Assembly: GCA_024811115.1 (NCBI GenBank)
Contig: JAKOGH010000005.1
Location: forward strand, 496,001 to 560,000
From: Terana coerulea
Lineage: Eukaryota; Basidiomycota; Agaricomycetes; Polyporales; Phanerochaetaceae
Length of the DNA stretch: 64,000 nt
Direction: 5' to 3'
Positions 1 to 12,664 of this stretch are shown in pieces. Both the position numbers and the translations under genes were made by a program. Under the pieces are notes generated by a model. The model saw only the letters and a list, made by a program, of their open reading frames with translations. It searched no databases and had not been told where the DNA came from. Position 1 is the first letter of the stretch, and the number at the start of each line of letters is the position of its first letter.

Positions 1-3000
1 TGCATCAGTCCACAGAGCCAACAGGAATGAGCAAGCACTAACCATTCCACACGCGTGTGACGAGGCCGGGCACAAATGTTCATCGTCTGTATGATTCACG
101 AGCTACACCAACGGGGGTTAAAATCTGGGAAGGGGCGTGAAACCGAAAACGCTACCTTCGAGCATCGTTCCAAGCAGCCGGGTTTTCCGGAAAGTCGGCA
201 TGGTTGACCGCACAAATGAACAGAGATGTCGCAGCTGCAAGGCCGATCAGTCACTAAGGCGGAGGTAGCTCCAGGGAAGCCTTACATATGTTGGCCCGTA
301 TGCCCGGCCCTGTTAGTTGGCGTGAGTCCTCGTGTAGTGACAGTAAGATGCGTAGAACGTACGGGAGTCCGCAAGGGGTGTCTTCCGATGAGTGCTCGGC
401 AACGAAGGAGCACTGGTGTTGACAGCGATGGGAAGTCCGGCAGTCGTGCGGCCCGGAATGATGCCTGCCGTTGATGCAGGACAAATGACACTCGGCGCAC
501 TGGAGCTTGCAAAGCTGAACGCCTGCCCTCACCATGACGGTGAGTGCTTCGAAATCTCGACGTAGACCCTGGAAGGTCGTGTCGTCGGTTTTGAAGCGGG
601 CGGTGTTGACGTCCAGCCAGTGTTGGACATGTGCGATCCTCGAAGAGACACCGTCTTGCAAGAACGAGTCCAAGGCCTCCACCCATTGTGAATCTGTGAC
701 GGCGTCCGCGCGACTGGAATATTCGCCCCAGGACTCACGCAGCTCTCTCAGACGGATGTCTTGTTCACCCGCTTGATCGGAGCCATTCAGGAGCGGAACA
801 TAGAATTGCACCATGGTTGCGTTGGGATCCACGATGTCAGAGCCGTTGTCGATATCCTGTGCACAAGTGAGCCGCATGGTCAAGGTATCATCCCTTGGAG
901 TCATCTTCCGGCGGCACTGCTCACCTTGAGAGGTTCGAAGACAGGGTCAATCTCAAGTCCGCCAAACCGCATCGCTATCGGCAAAAGCGCCTGCAAGTGT
1001 TGTACTCGATGGGTTGCCAAGTTTTCTGAATGAAGAAGTCAGTTTATGGATCCAACATCATGCAAAGACGTAACGCACGGTCAAGTGAACCCCAGTCATT
1101 GGTCTAAAAGAGACGCAATGTACTTCGTCAGTTACGACCCTACCAAGGGGCTATTGCAACATGCCTTTAGCTTCGCCATCAGCGTTTTCATGGTCTGCAG
1201 GAAGATGCCAGCTTTCTTGTGCGAGACCGGCCGTTTGTCAAGCATCTTCTTCACAGTTGGAAACAGCGTGTAGAACTGGCGCGATTCAATGACAGGCCAT
1301 GGCATGATGGCAAGTTTGCCTCCATGAAGACGTGTGATGAAATTTGCCTCTTGCTCTACTGCGACTATTTGTTGGAACTTGAGACTGAACCTGGGGTCGG
1401 AAACGGGGTCAGAATAATGTTATGGAGATTAAATGAGATATGAGGGCTTACTCCTTGGTGATCTCGTTTTTGTCGGAGTCGACGACATCCTATACCCAAT
1501 ATTGAGAGGCTTAGACAACCCCCAAGGAGTCCACTTACCTTGATGATGATGACGAGCATAGACTTGAAGAGCGACGGATTCGCGTCAGGATCAAGCACAG
1601 TTGCAGACGACTGGAAAGACTGGAACAGCCCGGTGATATCTCTGGACATGGCGAAGTTATTCCGGAAGAGGACCTAACGCAGCATTCAGTCGGGTTAGTC
1701 CCATCCTTCATAAAGCTACAGCGACTACATACCATATTGGAGATGGCAGTGTTAAACAGCACGAGCAGGCTGTCTTCTTGCGCAGATCTCTCGATACTGT
1801 GCACCCCTGAGTTTGTGCAATCCATTTAGTATCTTTCCCACAACGAGACAGGTCATACGGCGTACCCTCGAAATCAAGCGCCACGATCAGAGAGTCGTCT
1901 GTAGGGGTGACCGACATCCACACGCCCTCCGTTGTCCTCATCGCAGACCCAGCAAATGAGGTGTCGACGAGGTGGTTCAGTGCGAAAGATTTGCCAACAG
2001 ACTGTTCACCTGTTGGCGCTATCAGTTTTTGCGCAACGAAGTCCAACTCAAAACATACCCATTGAGGATACTACGCGAACCGGCTGTACGAATGACGAAT
2101 GTGAGCTAAAGAACAACGCTATGACGATGACGATTTACGTACGCGGGAAGCCATGTAGGAGCTAAAGATCGGCTCGTACCAACCAAACGAAAGCTTGTCG
2201 GTTACTTGCTCCACTGTCGCCCCGAGCAGTGCACGTTCGAATTCCGGAGACCAGACGCCATCTTTCAACGGTACAAACCGATTGTCACGAGCAACGGCAA
2301 TATGAATGGGGATCAAGCACAGAATATCCACAAGCCATTCGCCAGCTTTGAACGTCGAGGCTGCCGACCCTGTCGTCTTCATGAAGCTTGCATACGTAAC
2401 TCCCGATACGTTGATCCCGGAGAGTTCATTGTTCACGGGCTTCCGGGTAGTCCGTTCGAACGAAGCAATGAGCTCGGAGAAGTAGCGCGTACATTGCTCA
2501 GGGGGGAGTTGTGAGACGAACGTCAGAGATCGGGGCTGACGATGCGAAGACTTGAATGTACCGCGGGGAACGGCAGGTACGACCGGGAAACGGACCCAGA
2601 CGTCTCGGTGGCAATCGATCAGGGTGTTGTGCGCCGTGGGGACAGTGCCGGAGCTCCTCGAGCTGTGCCTTTGGTCGGCCTTGAATGCGAATTCCGTGCT
2701 CTTGTGAGTGATGTGCAGTGCCGTAGACTGAATGGCCTGCGAGGCGATGTCGAGGCTGACGAGATGACATCGCGTTCTGATTGATGAAGGACGTCAAGAC
2801 GAGGGAATCCATCGAGACGCCGGGGAGCTCGATGCAGATGCCTTGCGTAGATCCGAAACTCGCCCAATGATATGCCTGAAGAACTAGTCCGTCCGAGGTC
2901 ATTTCAGCGGTCACGAAACAGGAGCCGTCTGGCGAGGAGTATATGGCCTGTGGCCGCCGCAGGAGTTGTAAGTTAGCAGGACTATAGAAGCGAATCAGAA

Positions 3001-6000
3001 CGTTAATTCGCGAGTCAGAAGAATTGAGTTGAGAACGCGAACCGGAATTGCTGCGTTATGACCGAGTACAGGCGGGCTCGTCCATTGTCTTCTATGATCA
3101 CCAACTCCTCGCTGGATCCACAGCGAGTCGCGAATGGGTTATCACCGCCTGCTGGTCGTACCATTGCCGGAGGTCTACGATGGAACCCAGGGCCTGCAGC
3201 GACTTGTAGTGCTCGTCGAAGACGAACATATGCAGCTGGAGCTAGATGAAAATGTTTTTCAGCCGCGAAGCGTAACATGTACTGAAACACGTGCACGCAC
3301 CTTCTCGGCTGAGCATAGCGCAAGCATGCGCTTCGACTCGTCGAAGGCCCAAAAGACACTGGCTTCCGACTCGCTCCAGGCGCAGCAATTTCTTGTAGCG
3401 GTGTTGTTGGAGTGCCGCGTCCAGGTGCAAGTGACGCTCGAGATATATTTCCACGTCGCCGCTCAGATTGCCAGTAACGAGAAGGCACTTGTCATCCGAG
3501 AGCAACTGGAGGTGCCTGTACAAAGACGATGATTATTTGCGCCACCATGAGAGACCGGCGACTACTCACATGATGTGCTGCTGCTGAACGGAAAGGCGGA
3601 AGATAAGTGCGGAGTTGTGAGGATACTTGGGAGCGGGCACATGCTCCCCATCCAGCTGCATGCTGTGCTTGTCCCCTTCGGTGAGCTGCAAGGCGTGCAC
3701 AGTATGCTTCAAAGAGGCGTTGCTCTGCCATCTTGATTCACCAATAACACGAATATCCGCTTTGGCGTATCAGTAAGCTGAACGTACGGCTGACGATGCA
3801 AGTGGACATACGAGTAGAGGGCCAACCATATGATCGCTTGGATTGGACATCCTTGACGTGTATGAAACTACATTGCGGTTGAGTCTTATTTGGTCTAATT
3901 CAAGGAACGTGGAAGCTTACCGGTCCTTATCGCGAAGAAAGGCATCCTTGACAGCATATAAGAACGCTGTCCTGGATCGTTCCGTCGTGGAGTTTTTATT
4001 TTGGTCAATCTGACCCTTGAGCGTTTGCCTGCAATCCGATCGACGAGCTTCGTCTAACCTGTGCACCAGTTTGTTGACCTCTTTCGTCACGATAGTCGAG
4101 AGATGGCGGCGAGCCATGGTTAAAGCTTCCTCCACCGCCTCCACCAGGACGGGATATTTGTTCGCCATGTTGGGGACCAACAGGAGGAAGTCAGCATCGT
4201 TGGCAGAGGACGCTGAGATGCCTGATGCGGAAGGCTCGGAGCCGTTGAAAGTCGGAGGTGGAGCAAGAGAGCTTGCGATGGTCTTAAACGTGTTCCAAGC
4301 GCTCCAGTTACTAGATGCATGAGACGGGGTGGTCCACGCCCATTCAGTACATCGCGGACTAGTGTTTGCTGGTCTGACAACGACATGTCTGGGGCATCGT
4401 CGAATGACTTCAACAGGTGTAAAAGTTGCTCCTTGCGCGTCGTGAAGTCTTTAGCCTTGATACTTTTAAGCTGCCAATTTGCGCACAGCTCCTGCCGTGG
4501 CTTCGCAATGGCAGGGTGCATACTGGCCAGGTTGTTCAGACGCTCCGAAGCTTGAAAAGGTTCAGCTTTTGACCAGGGACGAGATTCGAGTGGTGTCTTA
4601 CCTTGTTGCACATTAATTTCACTGCTGGCGAGTTGCGGACAAAGCTCATCCAGACCGAAGTTTCTGCTGGGACCGTGAGCGGTGCGGTAGCGTAGATGTC
4701 AGTCACGAACGCACTGAAACTTCTGCATGACGGTGCTGGCTGCTTCTGTCGACAGCGCGGCAACAAGCAAAGGGTTGTCTCCCAAGATTTCGGCCTCAAG
4801 TTTTTCTAGTATATCCACACGAAGAGTAGTGCACTCTTGCTCCACAGAAACCCGATGAGCATTGAGAGCGGCCCAAGCATCAGAAACAATGTCTGGCAGG
4901 CCGTGTTGCCCAAGAATCACCAAGGCCGATTCTGAAAGAGACTCGTCAAGGACAAATGACTCTCGTTGGCTAAAATTCCGTCAGTGTGGCATTTCACAGA
5001 AGATTAGCCGACCATGACATACATAAAGTTCCTGAGCCCAAAGGTCGGGTACTCTTGGCTATGCCGTGAAACCATACTCTTGGCAGGCTCGAAAGATATG
5101 GTCATGAAGCCGACAGCGCCTTCGCCACCAACAAGACGAGGAGCAAGCATATCTGGGGTGACTGAGGGGTCCTCTGGTACAGATGGTGCACGGATACGTT
5201 CGCAGGAGATCTAGAACGCAGTCAGGACGCGCTTTTCTGTTGGGGCTTGCGAGAAATACCTTGAAACCGGGGAAATCGTCACGTTCTCCTGCTCCTCTCG
5301 CGTCTTGGCAACCTCAAATGTGAACAGACGATCCACATCTTCGTCCATCTCCGAGTCCAACCCCGGATCGGGAGACTCTTCCTCCGACCAAACGATGGCA
5401 CTCGCATGCTCGTCTGAGACGAGCGCCACAATCTGGTCGGCGACCTTGGTGAGATACCTACAGGTGTCGTCAGGACGAGCAAGCTTGAAGCGACAAACGT
5501 CATATTTTACCGCATGAAGGTCACCCTGTTCCGTGCCACGGATGAGATCGCGTCGTCATCCCATGTCGTGTCTTGAGGCCAAAATATCGCGTAGACAAGC
5601 TCCTCGAATGCGTCTCTGAGGAGGTAAAGCCCTGAGCGCAGGGCGCGAGAGGTGGGCATCTCGTCCTTTCCGCCTCGCAGGAGCTCGCCGCTGATAGCGG
5701 GATGTCAGAACTATCGTGGCTTCAAGGGCACAGAAATAGCATACACATCATCGTTGATAATGTCCAAGTCTCTAATATAGCGCACGATCTCCGACTTGCT
5801 GCCGTACAAGCCAAGAACTTTGAAGGATGACTGGTCCAGGGCAGCGAAGTTCACGTTTGTCATGGACTGGTACGCCCGTGGACAAATGTCGTTCACGAAG
5901 CGTCCAAAGGACTCTTGATTGATTATGATCTTATCCACTAGAACGCTATTAGCCGACAGCTGTGATAACAGAGGTTATGCTCACCAAGACCTCCGCTTCC

Positions 6001-6350
6001 CTGCTCGCTAACAAGGTCCAGAATTCTGTACATGCCAGCGATAGAATCAGCTATATCGGTCTCGACCACAGGAGCCTCAGGCACATCCTGAACATCTGAG
6101 CGTAAGGGGTCCTGATCTATGTGAGTGAACTGTACGTCGCTGCCAAGCGTATTGGCACCAGGTTCGGACGTGTTATCGGGGTCGCGTCCGGGAACGGAGT
6201 CCCCTTGGGGACATCCAGAGACATCTGGTCTACCATGGCTCCATCGTCAGGAGCGTCGGTCCCTGAGGGTGAAGTAATGGGAGACATCGTCTCATCGCGG
6301 TCTGGGGAAGCAGGAGGGAGATCGTTGTTTCCGTTCTGTGATGCCTGCAT
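1..6350 (-). CDS. Giant GTPase / zinc-finger / VWA-type protein, copy 1 (3' part outside window)
   Basis: Multi-exon minus-strand gene that aligns block by block with the complete copy at 30790-40000. In coding order: N-terminal variable region (about 6350-5990); helical blocks (5938-5230, 4800-3920); a beta-rich block holding SDDKCLLVTGNLSGDVEIYL (about 3500); the GTPase domain with P-loop GEQSVGKS at 2010-1987 and a DxxG motif (VALDFEG) near 1880-1860; then the block around 1430-1140; then a Cys/His-rich zinc-binding stretch (CKLQCAECHLSC, CRTSHRCQHQC) at about 480-330. Family members carry a VWA domain after this; here it would lie left of position 1. The blocks I joined are open with plausible introns, so the gene may be functional. 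The exact first exon is unresolved: ATG at 6350 is the first convincing one, but frame changes after it need a further junction. Function unknown; the GTPase resembles dynamin-like VLIG/GBP proteins. Confidence 0.75.
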
Positions 6351-6439
6351 GCGAGATCAGCCTTTCTGCTTTTATTGTCTCGAAAAGACGCACCCTCTCG
6401 TCCCCTGCTCCGGCTTCTGTCAAGGTGGTTAGTATATGT

Positions 6440-7563
6440 CGCAGAACTGGTTGATTTCACTGGGGATAGACTCACTGTCTTTGGTTTTTATGATATTATA
6501 CGGGTTACCAGTCGACCGCGCTTTCTTGCCCCTTTTGTTTTCTTATGAACGAAATATCTCAGCATTTATCATCGCTATCAGCATCCTGCACTTACTGCTC
6601 ATTGTGGTTCAAGTATAACGGTGAAAGTTTCCAGAAGAGCTGGTCGCGAGATGGTGGGAGGTGAAAAGGATGATTTCCTAGGCAATGCACGTCAACGCCC
6701 AGCTTATATCGTCGCAGCAATATTAGGTTCAATGAGTACATTTATGTATTGTGTCTGCGGAGAAGCTTGTCATTGTCTGCTGCGATCAAGATGTTTTGCT
6801 TCGACTGGGACTTCATCTGCTTAAATGGTGCTGATAGGGGCATCGCGGTCGACTCGTGTCACATCCGAAGTGCATTGGTATTTTTATAGAATTCAAGGAC
6901 CTTCGTAGGGCTGGCCGAGACCTTGGCATGCCTCGACCGTGGCACCCTTGGATGCTACTCATCGATAGACTACGGCAAGATAGCCACGCCGTCTGTGAGG
7001 TACTGTAATCGAGCCGGTCAGTACTCGGTCAGGGACTGCACATGCCAGCTTCCTTTGAGCTGCCAACGAGAAGGCGTTGGCATACCAAAGGCACGAGTTG
7101 CCTAGCATGTGCGAGAGCTCTGACGGGAACATGCGATACCAACGTTGCGAATACCTGGCCCGGCCACTCTCACATCTCTCAAGACAACTCTTCGTCGAGA
7201 GCCAGACATAGCTCCCACAGCGCACACACAACCGCTCCTTCCCGATTTTTCGAGTAGCATGAGGTGATGATAGCATTCATCGGCAGGAGCGGGACTGGCG
7301 AGTCGTACGTCGTCGCTTGGTACGGCTGGTATGATTCACACGCGAGGCTCGCTGGAACTCAGTGTTAGATATAGAGACGTCTGCACGACAGCATGATATC
7401 TCACCTTCAGGCTTCAGCCATGAAGCTTGAAGAGTTAGCTAATCTTGTCTCCGAGGCCCGAGCAATGGCAGATGGTGAGAAGAGTCGGTCGTGTTGCGCA
7501 GGCGAGTCGGATTTGAGGTATAGATTTGTACCATTCAAGTAGCACCGTCGCATATCTCGGCAT
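6440..7563. other. Upstream spacer of the GTPase gene, no gene recognised
   Basis: Only short ORFs that resemble nothing I know. The part next to 6440 presumably holds the promoter and first non-coding exon of the minus-strand GTPase gene. A transposon remnant begins at 7566. I see no RNA gene here. Confidence 0.4.
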
Positions 7564-7565
7564 TA

Positions 7566-8122
7566 CAGTGCTTTGCATAACAAACGACAGTCGCCGAAAT
7601 TTCGTCGCTTGTTTGTCCTGTACAAACATTCCCTTATTAGGTGAAAATGATCGTCACATCCAGAGCTCATATGTCACTCGTCTTCAGCTCTGGGAGTGCC
7701 GCCAACAAACCGCCAAGGTGCGTTCAGCAATACACGGGAGGCGGTATAAGAGCATATTAGCTGCGATAAATACCACAATAAATCCCTCAAAATGGGGCCG
7801 GCGCTCTCTGATTTTGGCAGGGACTCGGAATTGGAGCTTTTCGGCCAATTCTGGCTCAATACAGGCGTGATATACACCGTAGCTAATATGCTCTATAATG
7901 CACGAGTTGTAGTCGCACCGTAGAGGACGCTGTAGGTGAACGACAGCAAGCGTAGACTCTAGAGGACACGGTGGAGACACTGGTCGCGACCGTCACGCTG
8001 CGTTGCTCAAGCCAGGCACGGTGACTGGATGTGACGATCATTTTCACCTAATAAGGGAATGTTTGTACAGGACAAACAAGCGACGAAATTTCGGCGACTG
8101 TCGTTTGTTATGCAAAACACTG
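7566..8122. mobile_element. MITE A: non-autonomous Tc1/mariner-like element with 98-bp terminal inverted repeats
   Basis: A 557-bp element begins CAGTGCTTTGCATAACAAAC and ends with its reverse complement. The two arms, 7566-7663 and 8025-8122, are 98 bp each with one mismatch seen (CTTTGCAT against TTTTGCAT). TA stands directly outside both ends (7564-7565 and 8123-8124), the target duplication expected of Tc1/mariner-type transposition. The 360-bp centre has no transposase-like ORF, so the element depends on a transposase encoded elsewhere. The near-identity of the arms suggests fairly recent movement. MITE B at 12824-13397 shares the terminal 12 bp and an internal TTGTTTGTCC-GTACAAA core. 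Confidence 0.88.
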
Positions 8123-8214
8123 TACTGTACATGTTGGGTGAAGAATCGAGAGAGAGCAACGAGAGGCGGGTACAGAGTCGACGCTGATCGTTCGAACGGG
8201 GGTTGTTGAGAGTC

Positions 8215-8300
8215 GAGAATTTGGACAAGCTCAAAACCGGTGATGTCATTATCGGCGGCAAGGATTTGCGCACTTTCCCACGGACATTTACACTCTATCT
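8215..8300 (+). repeat. Fragment duplicated (inverted) at 40215-40310
   Basis: The stretch containing TTGGACAAGCTCAAAACCGG followed by a TTATCGGCGGCAAG motif reappears on the opposite strand near 40300-40215 with a small indel (GTTGTAG) and scattered substitutions. Both copies stay open when read as a peptide starting LDKLKTGDV on the strand opposite to the nearby GTPase gene. I do not recognise the peptide. It may be the end of an old gene or element copied along with the GTPase-gene duplication. Confidence 0.6.
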
Positions 8301-8706
8301 TCCTGCCATGACACATGAAATTCCTTCCCACGTACACCACGAAGCCATCTAAGATGTGTGTATGCATTGACACAGTGTATGCGACACTAATAAGGCATAA
8401 AGATACAATAAAAGGGTGACTGTATGCGTGCTGCTGAGTCGTCTAGTGACAGTCCGTCGATGCGTGGGATTACAACGGGTAGGTATACAAATACTGAAGG
8501 GTCCGTGAAATGTCGTGCGGTGCGTGTGGGCCGAATATATATGGCGGTGCTTGAAGTGATGAATGCGTGCGTGCGTATGGAAGGCGAGGGTCCGAGGGCA
8601 AGAAAGAGCGTCGCCATGGGATGCGGGCGAAATACACAAGAATATGCGAAGGAGAGAGAGATTGAGCCCTGCCAAGGAACCAAAGTAAACCAGCCAAAAC
8701 GAAGCA

Positions 8707-11162
8707 TCAACACTGGCCCAGGAAACTGTTCTTCGGCCACGGCTGCCCATAGTCGTCGCGCCACGTCGTCAGGTTCGGGTTCGTGTACGCCTCGATGTGC
8801 CGGCTGATGTACGCCTCCGTCGGGAAGTCCGCGGGACTGCAGCCGACGTTGACCGCGTCCGGCCGCTGGTACACGCGCACGTAGTCGACGCGCATGTGCA
8901 CGGGCAGCGGGATGTGCGCGAGGTCGATCTTGCCGAAGTTGTACGACATGCCGAGGTTCGCGATGAGGTACTGGCGGGCGCGGACGTCAGCGCTGCGTGC
9001 ACACATGCAGTGAGAGTAGGGAAAGGGAGGAACGCACCAGGGGCTCCTGCGGGACTGCCCGCGCCGAGATCTCCACGGACGGGTCGACGCCGAGGCCCGC
9101 GACGTTGAGGCGCCACGCGAGTTTCGAGTTCGCGATCCACGAGATGTACGCGTCGTCGAAGCCCGGCGTGTACTCGACGCCGTACGTCGCAAGCAGCCTG
9201 AGCCCGCCTGTGGCGCGCCAGGGATCTGCTGTGGCAGCTGTGCGCCCGACACAGGGGCGGGCACATTGTTCGGGTCGGGGTACTCATAGCACTGCATGTT
9301 CGTATTCGTCGTGACCGACGTCGCCTGCTGCGTCGCGCTGCCGAGGAACGTGTTCTGGACCGAGACGGACGTGTCCGGGATGATCTCGTTGTCCGAGGTG
9401 TTCAGCCAGATGTAGCCCGCATTGAATGGCTGCATGACTTGCGGATCAGTGACTGGTCCATAGAAAACACGAGAACCTCACGTACCGCCCATTGCGCGCT
9501 TTGCGAGACCTGGCCCGTGAGAACGCCCTTGGCCGCACCCGGCGCGCGGTTCGTGACCTGCGCCTCAAAGATGTCGATCTCCGGCGCCGAGCGCCCCACG
9601 TACGTCCCGTCGCTGTGCTTCGGCCCAGGATGGTCCTCGCCTGTGCATGTGCAGCGCGAGAGCCGCTGCCCGGGCAGGTACGACAGCACGCCGCCCTTGC
9701 CTGTATCGCCGTTCACGGTCGCCACCGCGGGCTGGCCGTTCACCGTCTGGTTCATGACGGTGCCAACGTCGCACGCGTCGTACGTGTACGGCCACGTGCC
9801 CTCGAGGGTCGCGCCATAACCTGCGCGGCCGAGGTTGCCCATCATCCACACCGCCGGCCAGAGGCCCGCGATGTTGCTCACGCCGGGCAGCTGGACGGCC
9901 GTCTCGACGTACCCGCCCGTGAAGCAGAACTTGTTCCAGCTGGAGATCATGCCGCCCTGGTAGTTGAGGTCGTGTGTCCTTCTGCATGAGCGTGATGACG
10001 AGGCTGCCGTTCGCGGTCGTGACCGACGCGGGGTCGTACCACTCGAGGTTGTTCGTCGCCCAGTAGTGCAGGTCCGCCGCCTCCCAGAACGGGTCGTCTC
10101 CCGGGTAGAAGGTGCGGCCGTCGGTGTTGAACTCGTCGGAGAAGACGAGCTGCAGGTCCGTCGACGGGTCGTTGGGCGACGCCTTGGTGCGCGCGTCTTG
10201 CGGCGTGTCAGGGTCGATGAGCGTGAAGCGGCCGGTTTGGAAGTCGGGAACTTGACCAGAAGCGTTGATCCCGCCGATGTTGAAGGCGCCCAGCGTCGAA
10301 GGGTCGTTATGGGTATAATGGTATATTATTGGGTATCCTGCGCTGCCAGAAAAAGGTTTCAGAACAAATGCCAGGAGGTTGCGTTGTAGCAAATCTCAAA
10401 ATGATAAACCCAACGGGCTCCTGGGACATATGGCACCGAGCACCCGGCAGACAAGCGCAAAACAAAACAAAAGCTTCAAAATTGACCGGAGGCGCCACCG
10501 CACACCGCACAAGTGCCACCTCTGGTCAGCCTTTGGGTGGTGTTCTACGCATTTGACCCACCCGCCGGGCGCTCGGAACCATGTATATCGTTGCACGCCT
10601 GGGTCTATCGTTTTGAAATTTGCTGTGATTTGAACACTCACAGGAGCATAAGAAGACCTATCACGATCAGCGCAAGCGCTCCGAGGTTCATAAGCCCTCG
10701 CCAAGAGAGTATGTGCGAGTCCACGTCGATGTCATCCCATTTCCGCGCGGGCTCCGGTTCGTGCAAGTCGTCGTCTTCCTCCTTGAACTCTTTTGTCAGC
10801 TCCGAGCCCCATTTTGAAGGATCTGGAGAAAGATCATACTGTTCGCGGCGCGTCAGAGTGCGTGCAAAGTGGGTCATAACTTGAATGCACACCTCATAGC
10901 CCAGCGAAAGAGGGCGACCAGCGCCGAAGAAAGGAGAGTCCAAAGTAGATGAGCTGGCGAAGCTATCAACGTGAGCTCGTCTGTGTGGTGCCGAAAAAGG
11001 AGGGCGAGGAGAGACGAGGATGGAGGAGGAAGATGGAGAGGAAGAGCCGGACCCAGCAGAATATCGGTCAGGGTCAAAGTATCGTGGTCGTGGACGCCCA
11101 AGGGAGGTGGCGAGGTCCGTCGTTGAGTTTGGTACTGAGCAGGACGATTCCGAGGACGCCAT
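8707..11162 (-). CDS. KRE6/SKN1-like beta-glucan synthesis-associated protein (GH16 family)
   Basis: Type II membrane protein of the KRE6/SKN1 family, required in fungi for beta-1,6-glucan assembly in the secretory pathway. It starts at 11162 (MASSESSC) with a Ser/Pro-rich cytosolic tail, then a single membrane span (MNLGALALIVIGLL), then a large lumenal GH16 domain with WNKFCFTGG, the catalytic-type motif EIDIFEA and C-terminal MRVDYVRVYQ; it stops at 8707-8709. Introns inferred: an in-frame 54-nt one near 10890-10840; a roughly 290-nt one joining LLML to LAGYPII (10641 to about 10350) that contains a foldback repeat; one after SAQWA; one of about 85 nt joining QCYE to LLATYG; and one after AVPQEPL. 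Near 9976 the reading frame breaks in an AC run (GGACACACGACC): the next conserved block HDLNYQGG is in another frame. That is a real indel or an assembly error. Family assignment is strong. Confidence 0.9.
10388..10624. repeat. Imperfect inverted repeat (foldback/MITE-like) inside the KRE6-like intron
   Basis: Arms of about 63 bp at 10388-10450 and 10562-10624 match in inverse orientation, for example AGCAAATCTCAAAATGATA against AGCAAATTTCAAAACGATA, and CACCGAGCACCCGG against TTCCGAGCGCCCGG. The insert explains why this intron is about 290 nt when its neighbours are 50-85 nt. No target duplication is obvious. Because it is spliced out, it would be tolerated by the host gene. Confidence 0.7.
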
Positions 11163-12283
11163 GGCCGTCGTGGGCGTCGTGGGCGGTGAGAGGAGGAGAG
11201 GTGGTGGTCTCCGTCGCGAGGGGGAGATTAAAGCTGGTCCGGCAGGGAATTCACGACGGAAGAAGGCTTCGTTTTACGGCTGCTATCTGCAAAAATGAAA
11301 TCGAGGTCGGCCTACGCGTGACGTCAAATCGGTTCAGTGCAGCTCACCACCACTTCGCGCTTCCAGAACGTTCACGCCGTCCCCGCCCGAGCACCGTCCC
11401 GCCTTTTATCGCTCCCCTCCGACACCTGTTGGCATCATCGAAGACGTGCATGGCGCTGCTCGGCGTCGCCGCGCGTGCATGAGAGATGATTTCACCGTGC
11501 ACAGAGGGCTTCCGGGAGCTGTGAGGGCGCGAGGTGGCTGCTCGGGCGTGCGCGCGTAAATCTTCGATCCGTTCACCGTCCCGAAAAGGGCTCCTCGGCG
11601 ATCCCCGATATCACGCTCTTCCCTTTTATGTCACAGAGCCTTCCATTTTTAGCCCGTGCTTCTCTCGTGGGCGTGGAGCCAGACGCATGCTTGATGCGGA
11701 ACATCTTGCGCCGTACCTGGCTCTCCCTGAGCGTCGTCACTGGAGCCAGCAACGTCGCCACCAGAGCTAGGCCAGCCGAATACTCCGAGTGGCCAGCCAC
11801 GTCCAGCCACGTCCGCAACATAGAAAAGCTGCATGTCCAGAGCCTGAAAGGGTACTGCCACAGCTTAAGACACCGGTTCCTACCGTTACAGCCGTTTTCT
11901 CACCAAATAAACCCGACCAACACTCAGACTAATTATCACGTATAATAACCAAATCGCTAACTTGCACAGTGCGAGGACCGCCTTCTTCTCACAGCTGTAT
12001 GTAAAGTTTGAATATGGAGTATCGTCGGCGATCGCTGTGCTCGTTGACTCAAATCTCAATGGGCTCATACCGAAGTCAGGTCTATCAGCTCCGGTCAAGC
12101 TCTAGCTATCGTTATTTCAAAGGTCCCCCGAAACGAATGCATGGCCGCTGGGCAACGCGAAACTACACACATCGCCTCGTTGCGGCTCGTATCAACTGCC
12201 GCATCGTTCCTGAAATGACCGCGCGATTTACTCGCGTGGGTACACCAGCACTGCTCTGACTCTGTGAGTAAATTGAACAAACT
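11163..12283. other. Spacer upstream of the KRE6-like gene
   Basis: Presumed promoter region of the minus-strand KRE6-like gene. ORFs on both strands are short and do not resemble known proteins. No RNA gene or repeat is apparent until 12284. Confidence 0.4.
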
Positions 12284-12312
12284 GTAACAGTTGTAACAGT
12301 TGTAACAGTTTT
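12284..12312 (+). repeat. Short tandem repeat, 9-bp unit GTAACAGTT
   Basis: Three consecutive units of GTAACAGTT followed by a partial one (TTGTTCC tail). A simple minisatellite in non-coding sequence. Confidence 0.8.
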
Positions 12313-12664
12313 GTTCCACTGAACCAACGTTTCAGCCAAGTCTAGATCTCTACACGACGGTGCACACTGCAGATGACGCGGAATAAGTAGAAATGGTCTG
12401 ACCCAGACAAATCACCTATCACGTCTATATTCCTTCGGCATTCCGTGACCATAGGACCGAATTTGAAAGAAAGAACATACCCTTTCTGAATTTCAAGGGT
12501 GGGAGTAAGTACTGTAGATCTTGAGAGAGCTCAGAGCGGTCGGACCTCGGAGTGCGGCTGAGCCAAGCGCCAATCATCGTGGCGTCCAGGCCGGCATCCT
12601 GGCAACTGGTGTGACTTGATCCCGAACTCCATTCACCGTTCGACAAACAAGAATTTGTGCGACT

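Noticed and set aside
4300..4380. Possible frameshift in GTPase copy 1
   Set aside because: A roughly 49-nt intron with GT-AG ends and a plausible branch site could explain the frame change, so it is not evidence of decay.
9180..9290. Apparent second frameshift in the KRE6-like gene
   Set aside because: An 85-nt GT-AG intron joining QCYE to LLATYG restores the frame and matches the family, so no mutation is needed.
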